Origin: Reticulitermes speratus
Lineage: Eukaryota; Arthropoda; Insecta; Blattodea; Rhinotermitidae
DNA length: 64,000 nt
Direction: 5' to 3'
Assembly: GCA_021186555.1 (NCBI GenBank)
Contig: JAJKFL010000002.1
Location: 5,593,001-5,657,000, forward strand
The translations under genes and the position numbers were made by a program. The notes beneath the pieces were generated by a model. The model did not search any database, was not told the DNA's origin, and worked only from the letters and a program-made list of their open reading frames with translations. This document shows positions 35,423 to 47,567 of the stretch, one piece after another. The stretch's first letter is position 1; each line of letters opens with the position of its first letter.

Positions 35423-35602
35423 CTGTTAGGACAGAATATTCTGCTGATACTACTGTGATACATACACACATAGACAGAGCACGAAATGCAAATACTGTTA
35501 TTTGTAGGGCTGCTTGGTAGGTAATAACAACATCATTAATAATTCCTATCAATACATACAAACAGTTTTGAGATGCCTTTCTCATGTAGGAATATATGTA
35601 CA

Positions 35603-35633
<31 letters not shown>

Positions 35634-35644
35634 CACACACAAAA

Positions 35645-36440
35645 CAGCACTGTGAAATATGCACATGACCTTGTGCTACTGGTTAAGGAAGAAACAATGC
35701 TACAGGGCATGATTCATAGACTAATTGAAATTGGAAGATGCTCTGGAATGGAAATGGATGTGGAAAAAACTAAGGTAATGAGAATCTCAATTCAACTATC
35801 CCCAGTACAGATTATGATAGATCAAAAACAGCCGGAGAATGTGGAATATTTCAACTATTTGGGTAGCATGATAACAAATGTTGCAAGATGTACATGTGAA
35901 ATTATATCTAGGATTGCCATGGCAAAAACAGCATTCAACAAGAAGAAGGCTCTTTCATCAGCAAATTGGACTCAAATTTAGCAAAAAACTAGTAAAGTGC
36001 TACATTTGGAGTATAACTTTGTATGGTGATGAAACGTGGACACTTCGGAAATAGATCAGAAATATCCTGGAAAGTTTTGAAATGTGGTACTAGAGAAGGA
36101 TGGAAAAGATCAGTTGGGTGGGTCATGTGAGAAATAAAGATGTATTACATAAGTCAAGGAGGACAGGAATATCATACATATAATAAATAGAAACAAGGCT
36201 AACTCGGTCACATCTTGTGTAGGAACTGTCTTCTAAAACACGTTATTGAAGGAAAGATAGAAGGAAGGACAGAAGTGATGGGAAGACGAGGAAGAAGACG
36301 TAAGTCACTTGATAGTCTTAAGAAAAGGAGAGGATACTGGAAACTGAAGGAGGAAGCACTAGATCGCGCTCTTTGGAGAACTCACTTTGAAAGAGGCTAT
36401 GGCCTTGTCATACACAGACTACAGAATGAATGGATGAACA
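35645..36440 (+). mobile_element. LINE C-terminal remnant, unit B, uninterrupted
   Basis: Matches 3880-4260 plus 5650-6060 of unit A without the foldback between them. Readable pieces are EMDVEKTKVMRISIQLSPVQ, VEYFNYLGSMITN and HVIEGKIEGRTEVMGRRGRR with ALDRALWRTHFERGYG. A (CA)n tract lies just before it at 35604-35632. Confidence 0.75.
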
Positions 36441-37049
36441 CACACAGAAACACATACACACATGCATGAACCCCCAAACACAAACATACACATTTGCATA
36501 TGCATAGTGACACACACACTCACACATTTCCTCCTTAAAAACAGGCACAACTTTAGTTCAGTTTATTACTCATCCAGTTCAGTCACACACTGATGCAGAA
36601 CACATCATTTCAGTCAATTTGAGTTGACAATCAGTTTTAGGCCTTTACATCCCATGTGTCTTGAGATCCTCCCATCTGCATCAAGGGCACACAATTTTAA
36701 ATACATAAATCAGAACAGAATGCTGTGAGTGAAAATCTAATGCTAAAAAATCTGTGCTATTTACATGAACATTTTTATTTGCTGCAGCACTACAGTATTT
36801 TCATCAATATTAAATTAGACTACTTTCATTGTTAAGGATTGTAATGTAAGTTAGTTGAGTGGCGGACATGTTGTGGTTAATCCTCACAGATACTTGAAAA
36901 GACTGCAGAATAAGAGTGAGATATTTTAGTTCAAAAAAGAACAAACTAGATAATGGTGTATCTTCGAAAATACAGCATCACTGCATATAACAAGCCTGGA
37001 GGATTTTATCTACTACGTGAACTTATTTATAGATTTTAAAAGTGTATGT

Positions 37050-38045
37050 GTATGAAACTCGGTCTCTCACCTTAAAGAAGGAACATAGGCTGAAAGTGTT
37101 ACAAAAAAAGGTCCTGAGGAATATATAAGGACTTAGTGGGACGACATAACAAGGGTCTGGAAGAGAATGCATAATGAGGAGCTTCATGATCTACAGTCTC
37201 ACCAAATATTATTTGGGTGATAAATCAAAAAGGATGAGATGGGTGGGGTATTTGTATTTGTATTTGTATTTGTATTTGTATTTTATTCACAATCCGTAAA
37301 TCCAATATACAGTCTCAGAGACAAAACAGGATGTGGATTAGGTCAAACATATGAACAACAAGTCATACAAAATACACATTGTCAAACAACACATACAGTC
37401 TACAAAATAGGCCTAACGCACAAAACATATAGTATAACAATTAATACAGAATACTGCTAAAACCTAGCACTGTCATAAAAACAATTAAAACCAATAAATC
37501 TTGTTCAGTTCATTATATTATAATTAAAATATTCCTCCACAGAGTAAAAAGAATGTAGATGAAAAAACCGCTTTAAGGCATTTTTAAAACATTTTATGTC
37601 ATAAGACAATTCCTTTATATCAGCTGGAAGACAATTGAAAACCTTTATTCCAAAGTATGTGGCATGTATGGGGGGAAAAGTGAGATGCATACAGGGCTTT
37701 GGTGGGGAAACGTGAGGAAAAGAGACCACTGGGAAGACCAATACATAGATCGGAGGATAATATTAAAAAGGATATTCAAGAAATGGGATGGGAGGGTGGA
37801 CTTGATTCATGTGGCTCAGGACAGGGAGAAGAGGTGAACTCTTGTGAATGCGATAATGAAACTTCAGGTACCATATAATGTGGGGAACTTATTGACTAGC
37901 TGAGGAACTATCAGTTTCTTAAGAAGGACTTTGCTTCAAGGAGTGAGTGAGTGAGTGAGTAAGTGAGTGATTGAGTGAGTGCGTGCGTGAGTGAGTGACT
38001 GACTTAGTCAATCAGTGATTTATTTAGCTAGTTTCAGTTAGTTAT
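37050..38045 (+). mobile_element. Decayed LINE C-terminus, unit B, with nested insertion
   Basis: Counterpart of 6690-7242. Stops and shifts are abundant. It ends in (GAGT)n at about 37945-38000. It is split by the minus-strand LINE fragment at 37250-37649. Confidence 0.6.
37250..37649 (-). mobile_element. Very short 5'-truncated LINE with hexanucleotide tail, unit B only
   Basis: On minus it encodes the extreme C-terminus GIKVFNCLPADIKELSYDIK and CFKNALKRFF with FYSVEEYF, then a stop and a short 3' UTR ending in an (AAATAC)n tail (37250-37283 on plus). Unit A is uninterrupted at this point (about 6920). GTAT words at both borders may be the target duplication. Confidence 0.8.
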
Positions 38046-38104
38046 AGATTTTAAAAGTCTGGGTCCTGTTTCCCATAAACATACAACGGCAGACTGTTAC
38101 TTAC

Positions 38105-38264
38105 ATTTAGCAGACCATCACATTTGCTCTTACCGAAGTGTTGATAAGCCACAAATTCATTTACTATTGTCTTGATGCCAACAAGTCGCCCCACTTCCTC
38201 GCATTCATCCCACTTTACGCCCATTATCCAATGCCAATGGGATGAAAACTTTCCCAAGGATAAA
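38105..38264 (-). pseudogene. CNT copy B exon 11 (+1 insertion)
   Basis: 160 nt rather than 159. One extra A within CCAATGCC (plus, about 38229-38236) shifts the frame after IPLA, giving a TGA about ten codons on. The NEFVAY block downstream is intact in the old frame. Confidence 0.9.
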
Positions 38265-39544
38265 CTGAAGACAATCATAACATAAAATTAAAACAATAAC
38301 TACTTACAAATAAAAATTTGTGAACTTAGCAATTTTAATACTAATTATTATTAATATTATTATTCAGCTCTCCCAGTCAGACTCTCTGCCCTATTCAGAT
38401 TTGAAATCAATTCTGCAACAGTGAATGCTTCAGACATGTATCAAAACTCCTCGGTGTAATTTTGCACAAGGCCTGCAGTCCCAATCATGGCCTAATTTGT
38501 GAATTTATCCCGGAATTTGCCTGGAAAGACTGAGGAGAACCACAATAAAGCTCAGTCTGGATTATTTTAAGAAGATACACTGACGAACATATGCAGTAGT
38601 GGCTCAGCTGTACATATGTCAGGCTGCCTAAGAACATTAAACCCATATGCATTAAATAACTGATAGAAACAAATCTTCTGCTTGTTTAAATACTAACATT
38701 TTGTAATGTAATGTTCTTTTTTTTATGGTGAGGAGGTGTTAGCATCACATCCAACCCCTGAGCTGTAGGTCCACTAACTGTCATGGTAGTGCAAAATTCT
38801 GAATATCACAGATATTTTAAAATAAATCACTACTCTGCCTGTCACACATTCCTGTTTTTCAAATTAAACACTGTAAGATTATGGATGTAAATGTATGTGT
38901 ACATGTAAATAAAAGTGGGCTAAATACTGTACATGTGTGTGTACATCCTTCAACTTTGCTTTGATTGTAATACGCTTACATACGCTTGACTTTCAATTTG
39001 TATCACATGCTCTGTCCTTGGTTATTTTCTGAAACTAATTTTGAGACTACAAATTTCTATTTATAAAATGAATGGACAAACAGGGCCATGAATGACAGCT
39101 CTAGGAACGTTATTACAGAAATATTTGTGAAATTCTCACTAATTCGGAATGACTGATGAAGAACGTGATTGTGATGAATTAGAAGAAGTGTTGTAGACCA
39201 AATTTCATGTTTGCTGGAATACTCAAAATGTAGCAAAAATGACGAAAAAAGTGTTAATGAAAATCAAATATATGGATGCCCATTTAATTTACCATAATGG
39301 AGGAGGAACTTTCCCATAACTCATATTTAACTGTGGGGGGGTTATCAAAGAAACTGTGACTCTACAGCGTTAAAGAACTGGATTAACCTGTTTTACATTT
39401 CCCACAAAGTAATATACCTAATCAGTCAGTGCTGCAATATTTACACAATAAAAGTTATTTTCACAGACACTGTTCCATGTTTAGCAGTTTGTTTCTCAAA
39501 AACACAGATGAATTAATTCCATTTCTAACAGGTGTGTAACTCAC

Positions 39545-39711
39545 CTCCAGAGTCAGACCTTCGACTCCTACAAGCATGCCAAACCAGGACAGCATCCATT
39601 AAAAAGGCAACAAATGACACAAATGCAATAAGGTTGGCAATAATCCCGAGCACCAGCTGGATCCCCAGCATCGCCCCTTTTGTCGCAGCGTCCAAAACAC
39701 TGTTTTCATCA
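39545..39711 (-). pseudogene. CNT copy B exon 10 (-2 deletion)
   Basis: 167 nt rather than 169. Two bases are lost in the codons for FFNGML (plus, about 39591-39606), changing the reading to [15 protein letters not shown]. The upstream half [18 protein letters not shown] is unchanged. Confidence 0.9.
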
Positions 39712-41154
39712 CTATAACAAAGAATAAGTAACATGTATGCTGCACTGAGTAGGACTCTTGGAACTGATGGCATGCTGACAGTAGCTAACAAACCTCCACA
39801 CATTACCACCACTGTCACAATACCACAGCTTCACAGGCCAATGATTTTCACTTTCCATGTAACTGCAATATGGCGGTGATCATTACAGCAATGAATTGTG
39901 TATAGTGTAATTTATAATGACTTGAGGTTTATTTAATACGAAAATAAAAAAGATGTAGTCAGTATACAATTTTTATCACAACATAAACAAACCAATACTC
40001 ATTCTGAGCAACGTTTTCCTTGCAAAATTTCAAGCTTCCTCTGTAATGTAGTTGAGGTCTTCACTCTTCTGGGATGTTATGTAGCACAGGTTGGTAGTTG
40101 GATACCAAAGTTTTGGGACAACACATCACTTCCATTTCCGAGGGTCAAGCCGTTAATTTTTTCTTGAACTGCTTGACCCTCAAAGATGGGACTGATATGA
40201 TGCCCTGAAACATTTGTAAACAATTATCAACCTATCCATACATACAAATACATAAATGTTTGGGTGCAATGAAATAAGAACAAATATAACCATAATGTAC
40301 AGCAAGAGACAAATGTAAACAAGACATGTATATTTTTAACCTAATTTCAGCTTCCATATAAACATGACAGTCATTAATGTTTTAATCAAATGATGTTTTA
40401 AGTAGTATTTCTTTTATGCATTACTGATGTTGATATGTTTCTGTACAATAAGAATTACTTTGTGTTAAAAAAAACTTTCCCTAAAGATCACTAAGAATAG
40501 CCTAAACATGTAGGAGATTGTAATGTGGAATTATCTAAATATATGATTGATACCTCATGCACAATTATTTGGAAATAAATACCAGTCAACATGTCTACTG
40601 CAAGGAATAATTATTATATAAGAGGGAAGCCATATTTATCACAGCATGGTAGAATAACGTCACAATGGAAGGCAGTTGCTGTACGAAACTACACAGTGCC
40701 ATAACCCAGAACGCTCATATTGATTGCATGCATCACAAGCCTAATTTATTAACATTCATCAGATCGAAAACTTTTGAACAAATGTTGTAGACAGAACCAC
40801 AGCACACATATTTTGCCAGTATAACTTGCAGGTCTTGTAATCAGTGAGTAATCACAGTGGCCGCCCCTAACCGAATTCATAAACTTTGAAAAAAAATCCC
40901 ATTTATTGAATTCCCTTTCATCTCAGTAATTAAAAATATTTGAGTGCAAAAAATCACATTTGTTCGTTTAAAATATTCATTTTGCTGCCTACCTGGTTAC
41001 ACCCATCTCTCTGCCTTTCATGTGGTTCCTGCCCAAAATTATTTATGCATTCATTTCTCTCATGGATGCTGCATGAGTCACCCATATCATCACTGAATTG
41101 ACAATATTAATACAGAAAACAGAGATCAGATTCACTGACAAAACACAGACATAC
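39712..41154. other. Intron 9 of copy B
   Basis: No gene. About 40105-40775 is not homologous to unit A. Near 40135-40190 it has an imperfect inverted pair, GAGGGTCAAGCCGTTAA and TTGAACTGCTTGACCCTC. The remainder aligns with unit A intron 9. Confidence 0.5.
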
Positions 41155-41313
41155 CCTCTCTCTATAGCAATGTTTTCTGTTGTTGTTTTGCTCTGCTCTG
41201 TTTCTGGATAGAAAAGCTTCGAAACACAAAGAGCGGCGGGAGCAGACATAATGGAAGCCGTCAGGATATGTCTGGTTCAGCCCCAAAATTGATGTATGCT
41301 GCCATTACTGAAC
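41155..41313 (-). pseudogene. CNT copy B exon 9 (-1 deletion)
   Basis: 159 nt rather than 160. Plus-strand ATGTGCTGG of copy A is ATGTCTGG here, so the codons for AEPAHIL become AEPDIS followed by TGA. The rest of the exon still encodes [19 protein letters not shown] in the old frame. Confidence 0.92.
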
Positions 41314-41470
41314 CTGGTATATGAAGATTGACAAAAGTTTATGTAGATACAGAAACACACGTTTCTGGTTATGATGTAACTTTACAGTGCCATATTATTT
41401 CCCTTCTTTGATTGCTTGACCCTGAAGATGAAGGCATTACAATCACTTGAAATACTGGGAACTACTCGTC

Positions 41471-41775
41471 CAATAACACAGCATCTCATTCAATGACACA
41501 GCAATCTCATTCAATGACACAGCATCTCATTCAATGACACAGCATCTCTTTCAATGACACAGCATCTCATTCAATGACACAGCATCTCATTCAATGACAC
41601 AGCATCTCATTCAATGACACAGCATCTCATTCAATGACACAGCATCTCATTCAATGACACAGCATCTCATTCAATGACACAGCATCTCATTCAATGACAC
41701 AGCATCTCATTCAATGACACAGCATCTCATTCAATGACACAGCATCTCATTCAATGACATAGCATCTCATTCCAA
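41471..41775. repeat. 20-bp minisatellite, unit B only
   Basis: About 15 head-to-tail copies of CAATGACACAGCATCTCATT, twelve of them in perfect register at 41521-41760. One unit has an extra A and a few have single changes. It sits in intron 8 beside the site where unit A carries the HHR2 repeat. Confidence 0.97.
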
Positions 41776-42322
41776 AAACCTGAATCCTCTGCAAAACTAC
41801 TGTGAAAACCAAGCTCAAACAAATTTTCTATTGCATCAATCACAAAATTTTTTATGCCTCACTGGGATTTATCTTTCTTATTATGAAAAAGGAAATTCTG
41901 AAATACATGTTGCAGATCTCAATAATGTCTACATTTTCTGTTCTGCAGTAATCTGTTTTTGTGTTGAGTTCCTCTTCAACAAGCATTTACTTTCCAAATG
42001 TAAAGTATCATTCAACTGCAAAATTTGTCATTTTTATTTACAATAAATAAGCATCAAACCAATGAGGACTTAAAAGCCAAAAAAAAAAATACATTTTGAA
42101 ATACGCAGATGTATTCCAAATTGGAGCGTATTTTTCATTTTTGTTTGGATGTAACTAAAGGGGCAACACTATGCACACTGACATGTAACGTGCCAATACA
42201 AACTGGTCCCCTTAAAATACTCGATATATCAGTCTTCTGAAACACATATCGACCCTGATCTGTCATCAGCATTGTAGTACACAATCGTATGATCTAATCA
42301 GCATCATTTAGTATTAACGTAC

Positions 42323-42416
42323 CAGCAACTGTAGCAAAACCTGCTGCCATGACAGCATGCATCTCCGACCTTGTGAGGTCCTTAAGCAGTGGCTTGAACA
42401 GCAATGGTGACTCTGA
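42323..42416 (-). pseudogene. CNT copy B exon 8
   Basis: 94 nt, intact. It encodes [20 protein letters not shown] and AVMAAGFATVAG, that is Thr to Ala and Ser to Ala changes compared with copy A. Confidence 0.85.
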
Positions 42417-42613
42417 CTGCAATTAACAAATGACACAAATATGAGCTGATATGTTGTTATGCATTTCTGTGCAAGGTAAATAAAGAGAACACAAAAAGGG
42501 AAGCACTGAATTAAAACTTTCATAATTACAGTTTAAAGTTGATCACAATCTTAGGTGCTGGCACTGGGTGAAAGTGGGCTATGGTCAGGATATAAAATAT
42601 TTAATTACTTGCC

Positions 42614-42826
42614 CTAATTCGAATCCCACCGGGGGCATGGCTGTCTGTCTCTTGTGAGTGCTGTGTGTTGTCAGGTAGAGGTCACTGCGACGGGCTGATC
42701 ACTCGTCCAGAGGAGTCCTACCGAGTGTGGTGTGTCTAACTGAGTGTGATCTCGAAACCTCAATAATGAGGAGGCCTAGGCCAACGAGGGCTGTCAAGCC
42801 ATGATAAAAAAAAACTTACCCTAATG
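42614..42826 (+). mobile_element. 5'-truncated tRNA-type SINE with poly(A), unit B only
   Basis: Starts at a B-box-like TTCGAATCCCACCGGGGGCA, has a body of about 190 bp and ends in A9. The flanks CTTGCCCTAAT and CTTACCCTAAT are near-identical 11-bp words, a plausible target duplication. Unit A has no insert at 12830. It lies in intron 7. Confidence 0.8.
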
Positions 42827-42999
42827 ACTTTGGTCCTGAAGATGGATGTGACGAGTTTTTCTGAAATATTGAGAACATAACCCGCTTCTACACAGTGCCA
42901 AATGCCAGGAAAAGATCAATTTAAATACAATGGGAAAGTCACAATTCATTTTCAAAAGTACTCTATGGATTTTGATAACATTTAGTAAACAACTGACTT

Positions 43000-43140
43000 A
43001 CTGAATGGCTTACTCCATGGAGCAAAGTCCTTCTTCAGGAACCAACAGTTTCTGAACTAGTCAAAAAATTCCCCACATTTTATCTAACACAAGGTTCATT
43101 ACTGCATTCACACGTTACCACCACTTTTCCCTATACATAC
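43000..43140 (-). mobile_element. LINE 3' end fragment
   Basis: The reverse complement matches the tail region at 7100-7210: CCATGGAG...AAGTCCTTCTTC and CCCCACATTTTAT correspond to its GAAGGACT and AAAATGTGGGG words. It lies in the unit B-only replacement segment of intron 7. Confidence 0.6.
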
Positions 43141-43262
43141 ACATTGGAGGCTATGTTACAGTGGTTTAGGCAGCAGCCATAGGAATTGCTTTGCAGACAG
43201 GATATGCTGGCTTGTGCATCAAATGGACTCCTGTTGAATTGTCTATGGTGAGATTTTCTAAC

Positions 43263-43508
43263 CATAGGCGTAACTTGGGGGGTGCAAGGGGGGGCAAATG
43301 CCCCATCCCCAATATTTTTTATAATTAAGAATCATTTTTTGGGCTACTGAGTTGAAGAGGGGCAAACAAAAAAAAAAGAAATATTTTCTATACGATTATT
43401 TTGGTGGTGTAAAGAGAGATAAAAGTTAAAAACCTGCATCTTACAGGATGCAGAATAGAGGCATGTTCGAGTTTGCCCCCCAGTGTTATTAGCCAAGTTA
43501 CGCCTGTG
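43263..43508. mobile_element. hAT-like MITE, unit B only
   Basis: A 246-bp element with inverted ends CATAGGCGTAACTTGG and CCAAGTTACGCCTGTG (one mismatch), flanked by the 8-bp duplication TTTCTAAC (43255-43262 and 43509-43516). No coding frame. Confidence 0.88.
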
Positions 43509-44301
43509 TTTCTAACTGCTGTAATACCTTCACTTGTGAGCATCTTCAAACAGTTTTCAGTTGTACATATTCATGAATGGGAGGATATTTTAAAATGGAT
43601 TATTTTTAAATAATATATAAGGGTGTGGACTGGATGAATCTGGCTCAAGAGATGGACTAATGGTAGGCTCTTGAATTGCTCAAAAACGTGGAGGGATATC
43701 TTTACCATCTCAGAGACCATTAGCTTCCATAAGACTCTACACCATTGAGTTACTCTGTCATACCCCAGAATGGAATTTGTACGAAGGACTGACAGCTGCA
43801 CTGCTGTTACATTGCCTCTGAATCTTGTTCTGTTACAGACATAAAATTCAAGGTTTCGAGGATATGAAAAAATACCCTTCCTCTAGACGAAAAAGTGCTA
43901 AATATTAGCTGGGACCGTACAAAAAGTGCGCAAAATTGAGGAAAGCCCTAAATGCAGAAACTTAAAATAAGGGTTTTACTGTAATAGCCTCTCTACATTA
44001 AATATTATTTAGTGGTTTGTGGTTTGTTGTGTGGTTGAGGATACCGCCAGTATCTCAGTCTATACTGCTTTGAATTGAAAGATGACTGGCAAATGACAAA
44101 GAGATTTTACAGAAAGCAGTCATAACATAACTTAATTAAAAGTCCTATATTAGAATTTGCTGGGAAGGGCTACGGAAAACTACAAGATAACCAGTGACCT
44201 GGTTCAGATTCGAAATTGGCATCTCCCCAGCACAAATCTCAAGCATTTCAACTACACCAATATGCTCAGCAAATAGTCCTTAAATGTTTTTGAATAATTA
44301 C
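43509..44301. other. Intron 7 remainder, copy B
   Basis: No gene. Up to about 44170 it has no counterpart in unit A; afterwards it aligns again with 13250-13379. Confidence 0.5.
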
Positions 44302-44463
44302 CATGCTGAGAAAAATACTAGCTGATGCATTAACAGATTCACACACGGTTGTTCCCATCGACTTCTGCAGTAGCCAGCCTAATTTCAACATAATCCATTG
44401 CATAGCACCATAGTAGTACAATATCTGCACCATGAAACTCAGAAAGAAGATGGCTGAAAGAGA
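44302..44463 (-). pseudogene. CNT copy B exon 7
   Basis: 162 nt, open. It differs from copy A at several residues, notably SIFLSM instead of SIFLGM at the substrate site, NASAS for NAAAS, and Ile-Leu to Ile-Met in QWI. Splice sites are kept. Confidence 0.85.
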
Positions 44464-44990
44464 CTGTAAAACACAAAAGAGTGCAAAATGGGTTAAAAAA
44501 CTTTAACATTGTAACTGTTAGAACCATAATCATCAGATTCTTCATTTACACCTTTTATATAAAGAAATTTATGTTTTGCATACTGTGAGATTTATGTAAT
44601 TAAATGTATCTGCTAAGTAACAACACGGTTTTGTTGCTTGTCCAGTGGCATAGCTTCACAACACAGAAGACTTGAATCTTCAGCAACACAGTTGTGAGAA
44701 CCTAAAATCTCGCACCTGTCAACTACTTGGGAAGACCCAGCAATACAGAACATTTGAAATTAAAGATTATAACCAATCTAATAACACAATTTCATTTTTG
44801 TCTCATGAAGTTGTGATTATCTACATGCTCAAAAGTATTTCCCATGTATTTGAATTTGCGAGGAACTTATTAAGTACACATTATATATTGTACATATATT
44901 AAATTCCTTGGCTTTAAACTCAAATTTTCACACTGTCACCATTTTTGTAATTGTTGAGTTACAAACAGTATTTCATATACCAGGGGTGGC

Positions 44991-45256
44991 CACAGTGTGG
45001 CTTGTGCATGTCACTGGTGCGGTTTGCACAAGTAGTCTGTAAAAAAATAATAAGTATTCAGGTAATTTACATGCAGATGGGGCTGACCGTGAACGGTGTT
45101 TTAAAGGATTTTCTAAAGAAAAGACACTCATAACTAACTGAACAGAAGGAAGAGGCCATCAAATGAGGAGAAAATATTTTATTTTATTAATGCATGGCTC
45201 TTGCCTAAGTTGCCCCTAAGTGCAACCCCCAAAGCATGTCTAGCTGGCCACCCCTG
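44991..45256. mobile_element. hAT-like MITE, unit B copy
   Basis: Same insertion as 14074-14357, with the CAGGGGTGGCCA and TGGCCACCCCTG ends and TCATATAC flanks preserved, slightly shorter inside. Confidence 0.85.
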
Positions 45257-45778
45257 TCATATACAGTGTGTATGCATGACGTTTTCTAACAACCATTACC
45301 ATGCGCCATTTCAGTACTCAAAAGTATGTGGCATTAATGTAGAGTAACCAGATGTCCTACTTTAATAGAATTGTCTTGTTTTACACTGTTGTGTCACATT
45401 GCTCCTGACGAATACAGAACAGGAAGAATATTGTATATTTCAAGTACCATTTTTGTAAACAATAAACATTTGAATAACTTTCTATCATAATACAGTGTCC
45501 TGTTTTTTATTTTCCAATTCTGGTCACCCTACACTAGTGTCACTCCCAACTCACAAATTTGTGCATCCATGAAGTTGGGATGTCCTGCAATGGCAAAATG
45601 TTAATACCAAGGTTTGTAAAAGAAAAACAGTCAAGAAGAGGTTAATGAGTTGAAATGGAAGAGGACACACACAAACAGCCTCCACCCACATCAACACACA
45701 CAAAATATACTCTCATAAGCCTACTTCCTTTCATTTCAGGAAAAGGAGCTAGCTAAGAATGGTCTTGTGTATACAAAC

Positions 45779-45973
45779 CTTGAATGCAAAAACTCCGCTG
45801 TCAATCAGCATATTACCATATACAAACGAAGATCCTGCATCGCTGTAGGCCAGAAATGTAGCAACCTTGTTACCAATGCACTGGAAGATGCTGCGACCAA
45901 CAGACCAACGAATGGTGATCAAGCCAAGTACAAACTGGATGTACAATCCCCACATAACCGGCCGCCATTTAAT
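45779..45973 (-). pseudogene. CNT copy B exon 6
   Basis: 195 nt, open, nearly identical to copy A. Val to Ile after GLIT and Ile to Ser in NMLID-G are visible changes. Confidence 0.88.
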
Positions 45974-46290
45974 CTGAGACAAAATGCTGCGTCATTTCTC
46001 TTCTATCTATTAGTTGTTACTTACTACACCACACACCTATTTCTAACAACATATTCATAATATTGTAATGCACTCATCTTTAAAAGTTATTTGCTGAAAG
46101 AGGTATGCTGTCTCGTGATACATATTTCTTAATGGCCAAAAAAGAATGCACTGCCCTGTTATGTCACAATGTTATTGATGTTGCTTGATTACACAATGAT
46201 TATACACGTCAGATTAACTTTTTGTCAGTTTGAAAAAGCATGCACTAACAGTGAAGAGTTGAATGTAAATTTAATGTTTTCTTCCTACCA

Positions 46291-46958
46291 AAGAGACTCA
46301 GATATAAGGTAACTACCACTCTGATAGCAAGAACTTTATTCTGACTTTGATGTATATTATATGGCACATGGGTAGCAGATGGCACACACCAGACTTCCAC
46401 GTAGCCACCATTAATATTTAAACATTGTCCTCATGAGGCACAAACGCTTGTATCCCAGCATAGAAGAAACGAGTGTTAAACATCTAGCCTGGAGGTGACA
46501 GCCTGCTTCATATCAGCATCTGTTGCAAATTGCTTGCCAGTCAGATGTTTCTTGATGGATCGAAAGAGACAGAAATCGCTAGGCCCCATATTGCCAACCA
46601 GACTTTTGACTGGATACTACACTCCAGCTGGGAGGTTATGGATCACGCTCCCAAAAGTAACAATTTTAGCCCCAGAATTTTCTGTTTCTTTGTACCAATA
46701 AAGAAGCATCTAACTGGTAAGCTATTTGCATCAGATACTGATATGAAGCAAGCTGTCATCCTCCAGTTATGGACACCTGACACCAATTTCTTCTACTCCA
46801 GGATGCAAGCCTTGGTGCCACAAAGGAACAAACTCTTTAAATTTTAATGGCGATTACGTCGAAGTCTGATGTGTACCATCTGCTACCCATGTGCCATGTA
46901 TACATCACAGTGAGAATAAAGATCTGAGCATCAAAGCGTTTGCAACCTTATTTTATGT
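46291..46958. mobile_element. Inverted mariner pair, unit B copy
   Basis: Duplicate of 15397-16061, with the same head-to-head layout. The plus fragment reads [20 protein letters not shown] and [19 protein letters not shown]. Confidence 0.8.
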
Positions 46959-47371
46959 AGCTCTTTGTATAAGAGAAGACATCATCACAGTCGTAATGGT
47001 AATTACTTATTTACAGTTTGTATGATTTCTCTCATAGGGAATTTGTCCTGTAGAAGACACACTTAAAATGCTGACAGTCATCAGTGTTTTGCTTCAAATA
47101 ACCTGTTGTCCAGTATTTTTAAAAGAGGATCAACAGTAAGCCTTCATGGCTTGAGAATCTAGACAGCAAACCTGCTAAAATTCTTGCATTTCAATTTCAA
47201 TTTCAATTTAATGTATCTTCCAGAAATCGTTTGCATTACGTGTAGATTTCCCAGTCTGTTACAATTATAACTCAGCAGGCCTCTTATAGCAGATTCATGA
47301 AATTCATGCATAAGTGTGGGTGTTACCTTTGAACCATCAATAGACACAGGAATACCAAATGTGGCACGTAC

Positions 47372-47525
47372 CTGTCCAGGATACCGTGAAAATGCAAAGC
47401 CTAATACTAAAATCACAATGACACCAAAACACGATTTCAGTCTCTCAGTGTCGTCAGCTGAATCCACAGCAAGGTACACTATTATTGCTACCAATGGCAA
47501 TAAATATGCTGCAACTTTCAAATAC
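47372..47525 (-). pseudogene. CNT copy B exon 5
   Basis: 154 nt, open. KSCFGVIVIL replaces [10 protein letters not shown]. Splice sites are the same. Confidence 0.85.
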
Positions 47526-47567
47526 CTGAAACAAAGAGAATTGGTACTCTGATATTACTGACATATT

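Noticed and set aside
41420..41460. CCTGAAGATG followed by TTGAAATACT, hammerhead-like start
   Set aside because: No pairing for stem II or stem I; only the CTGAAGA word matches.
41471..41775. Regular 20-bp repeats considered as CRISPR-like
   Set aside because: There are no unique spacers; this is a eukaryotic minisatellite.
42835..42882. CCTGAAGATGG ... CTGAAATATTGAG (and the counterpart at 12841-12890)
   Set aside because: Stem II pairing is poor and the base at the would-be cleavage site is G. The unit A counterpart has CTGAAAA. It may be a decayed relative.
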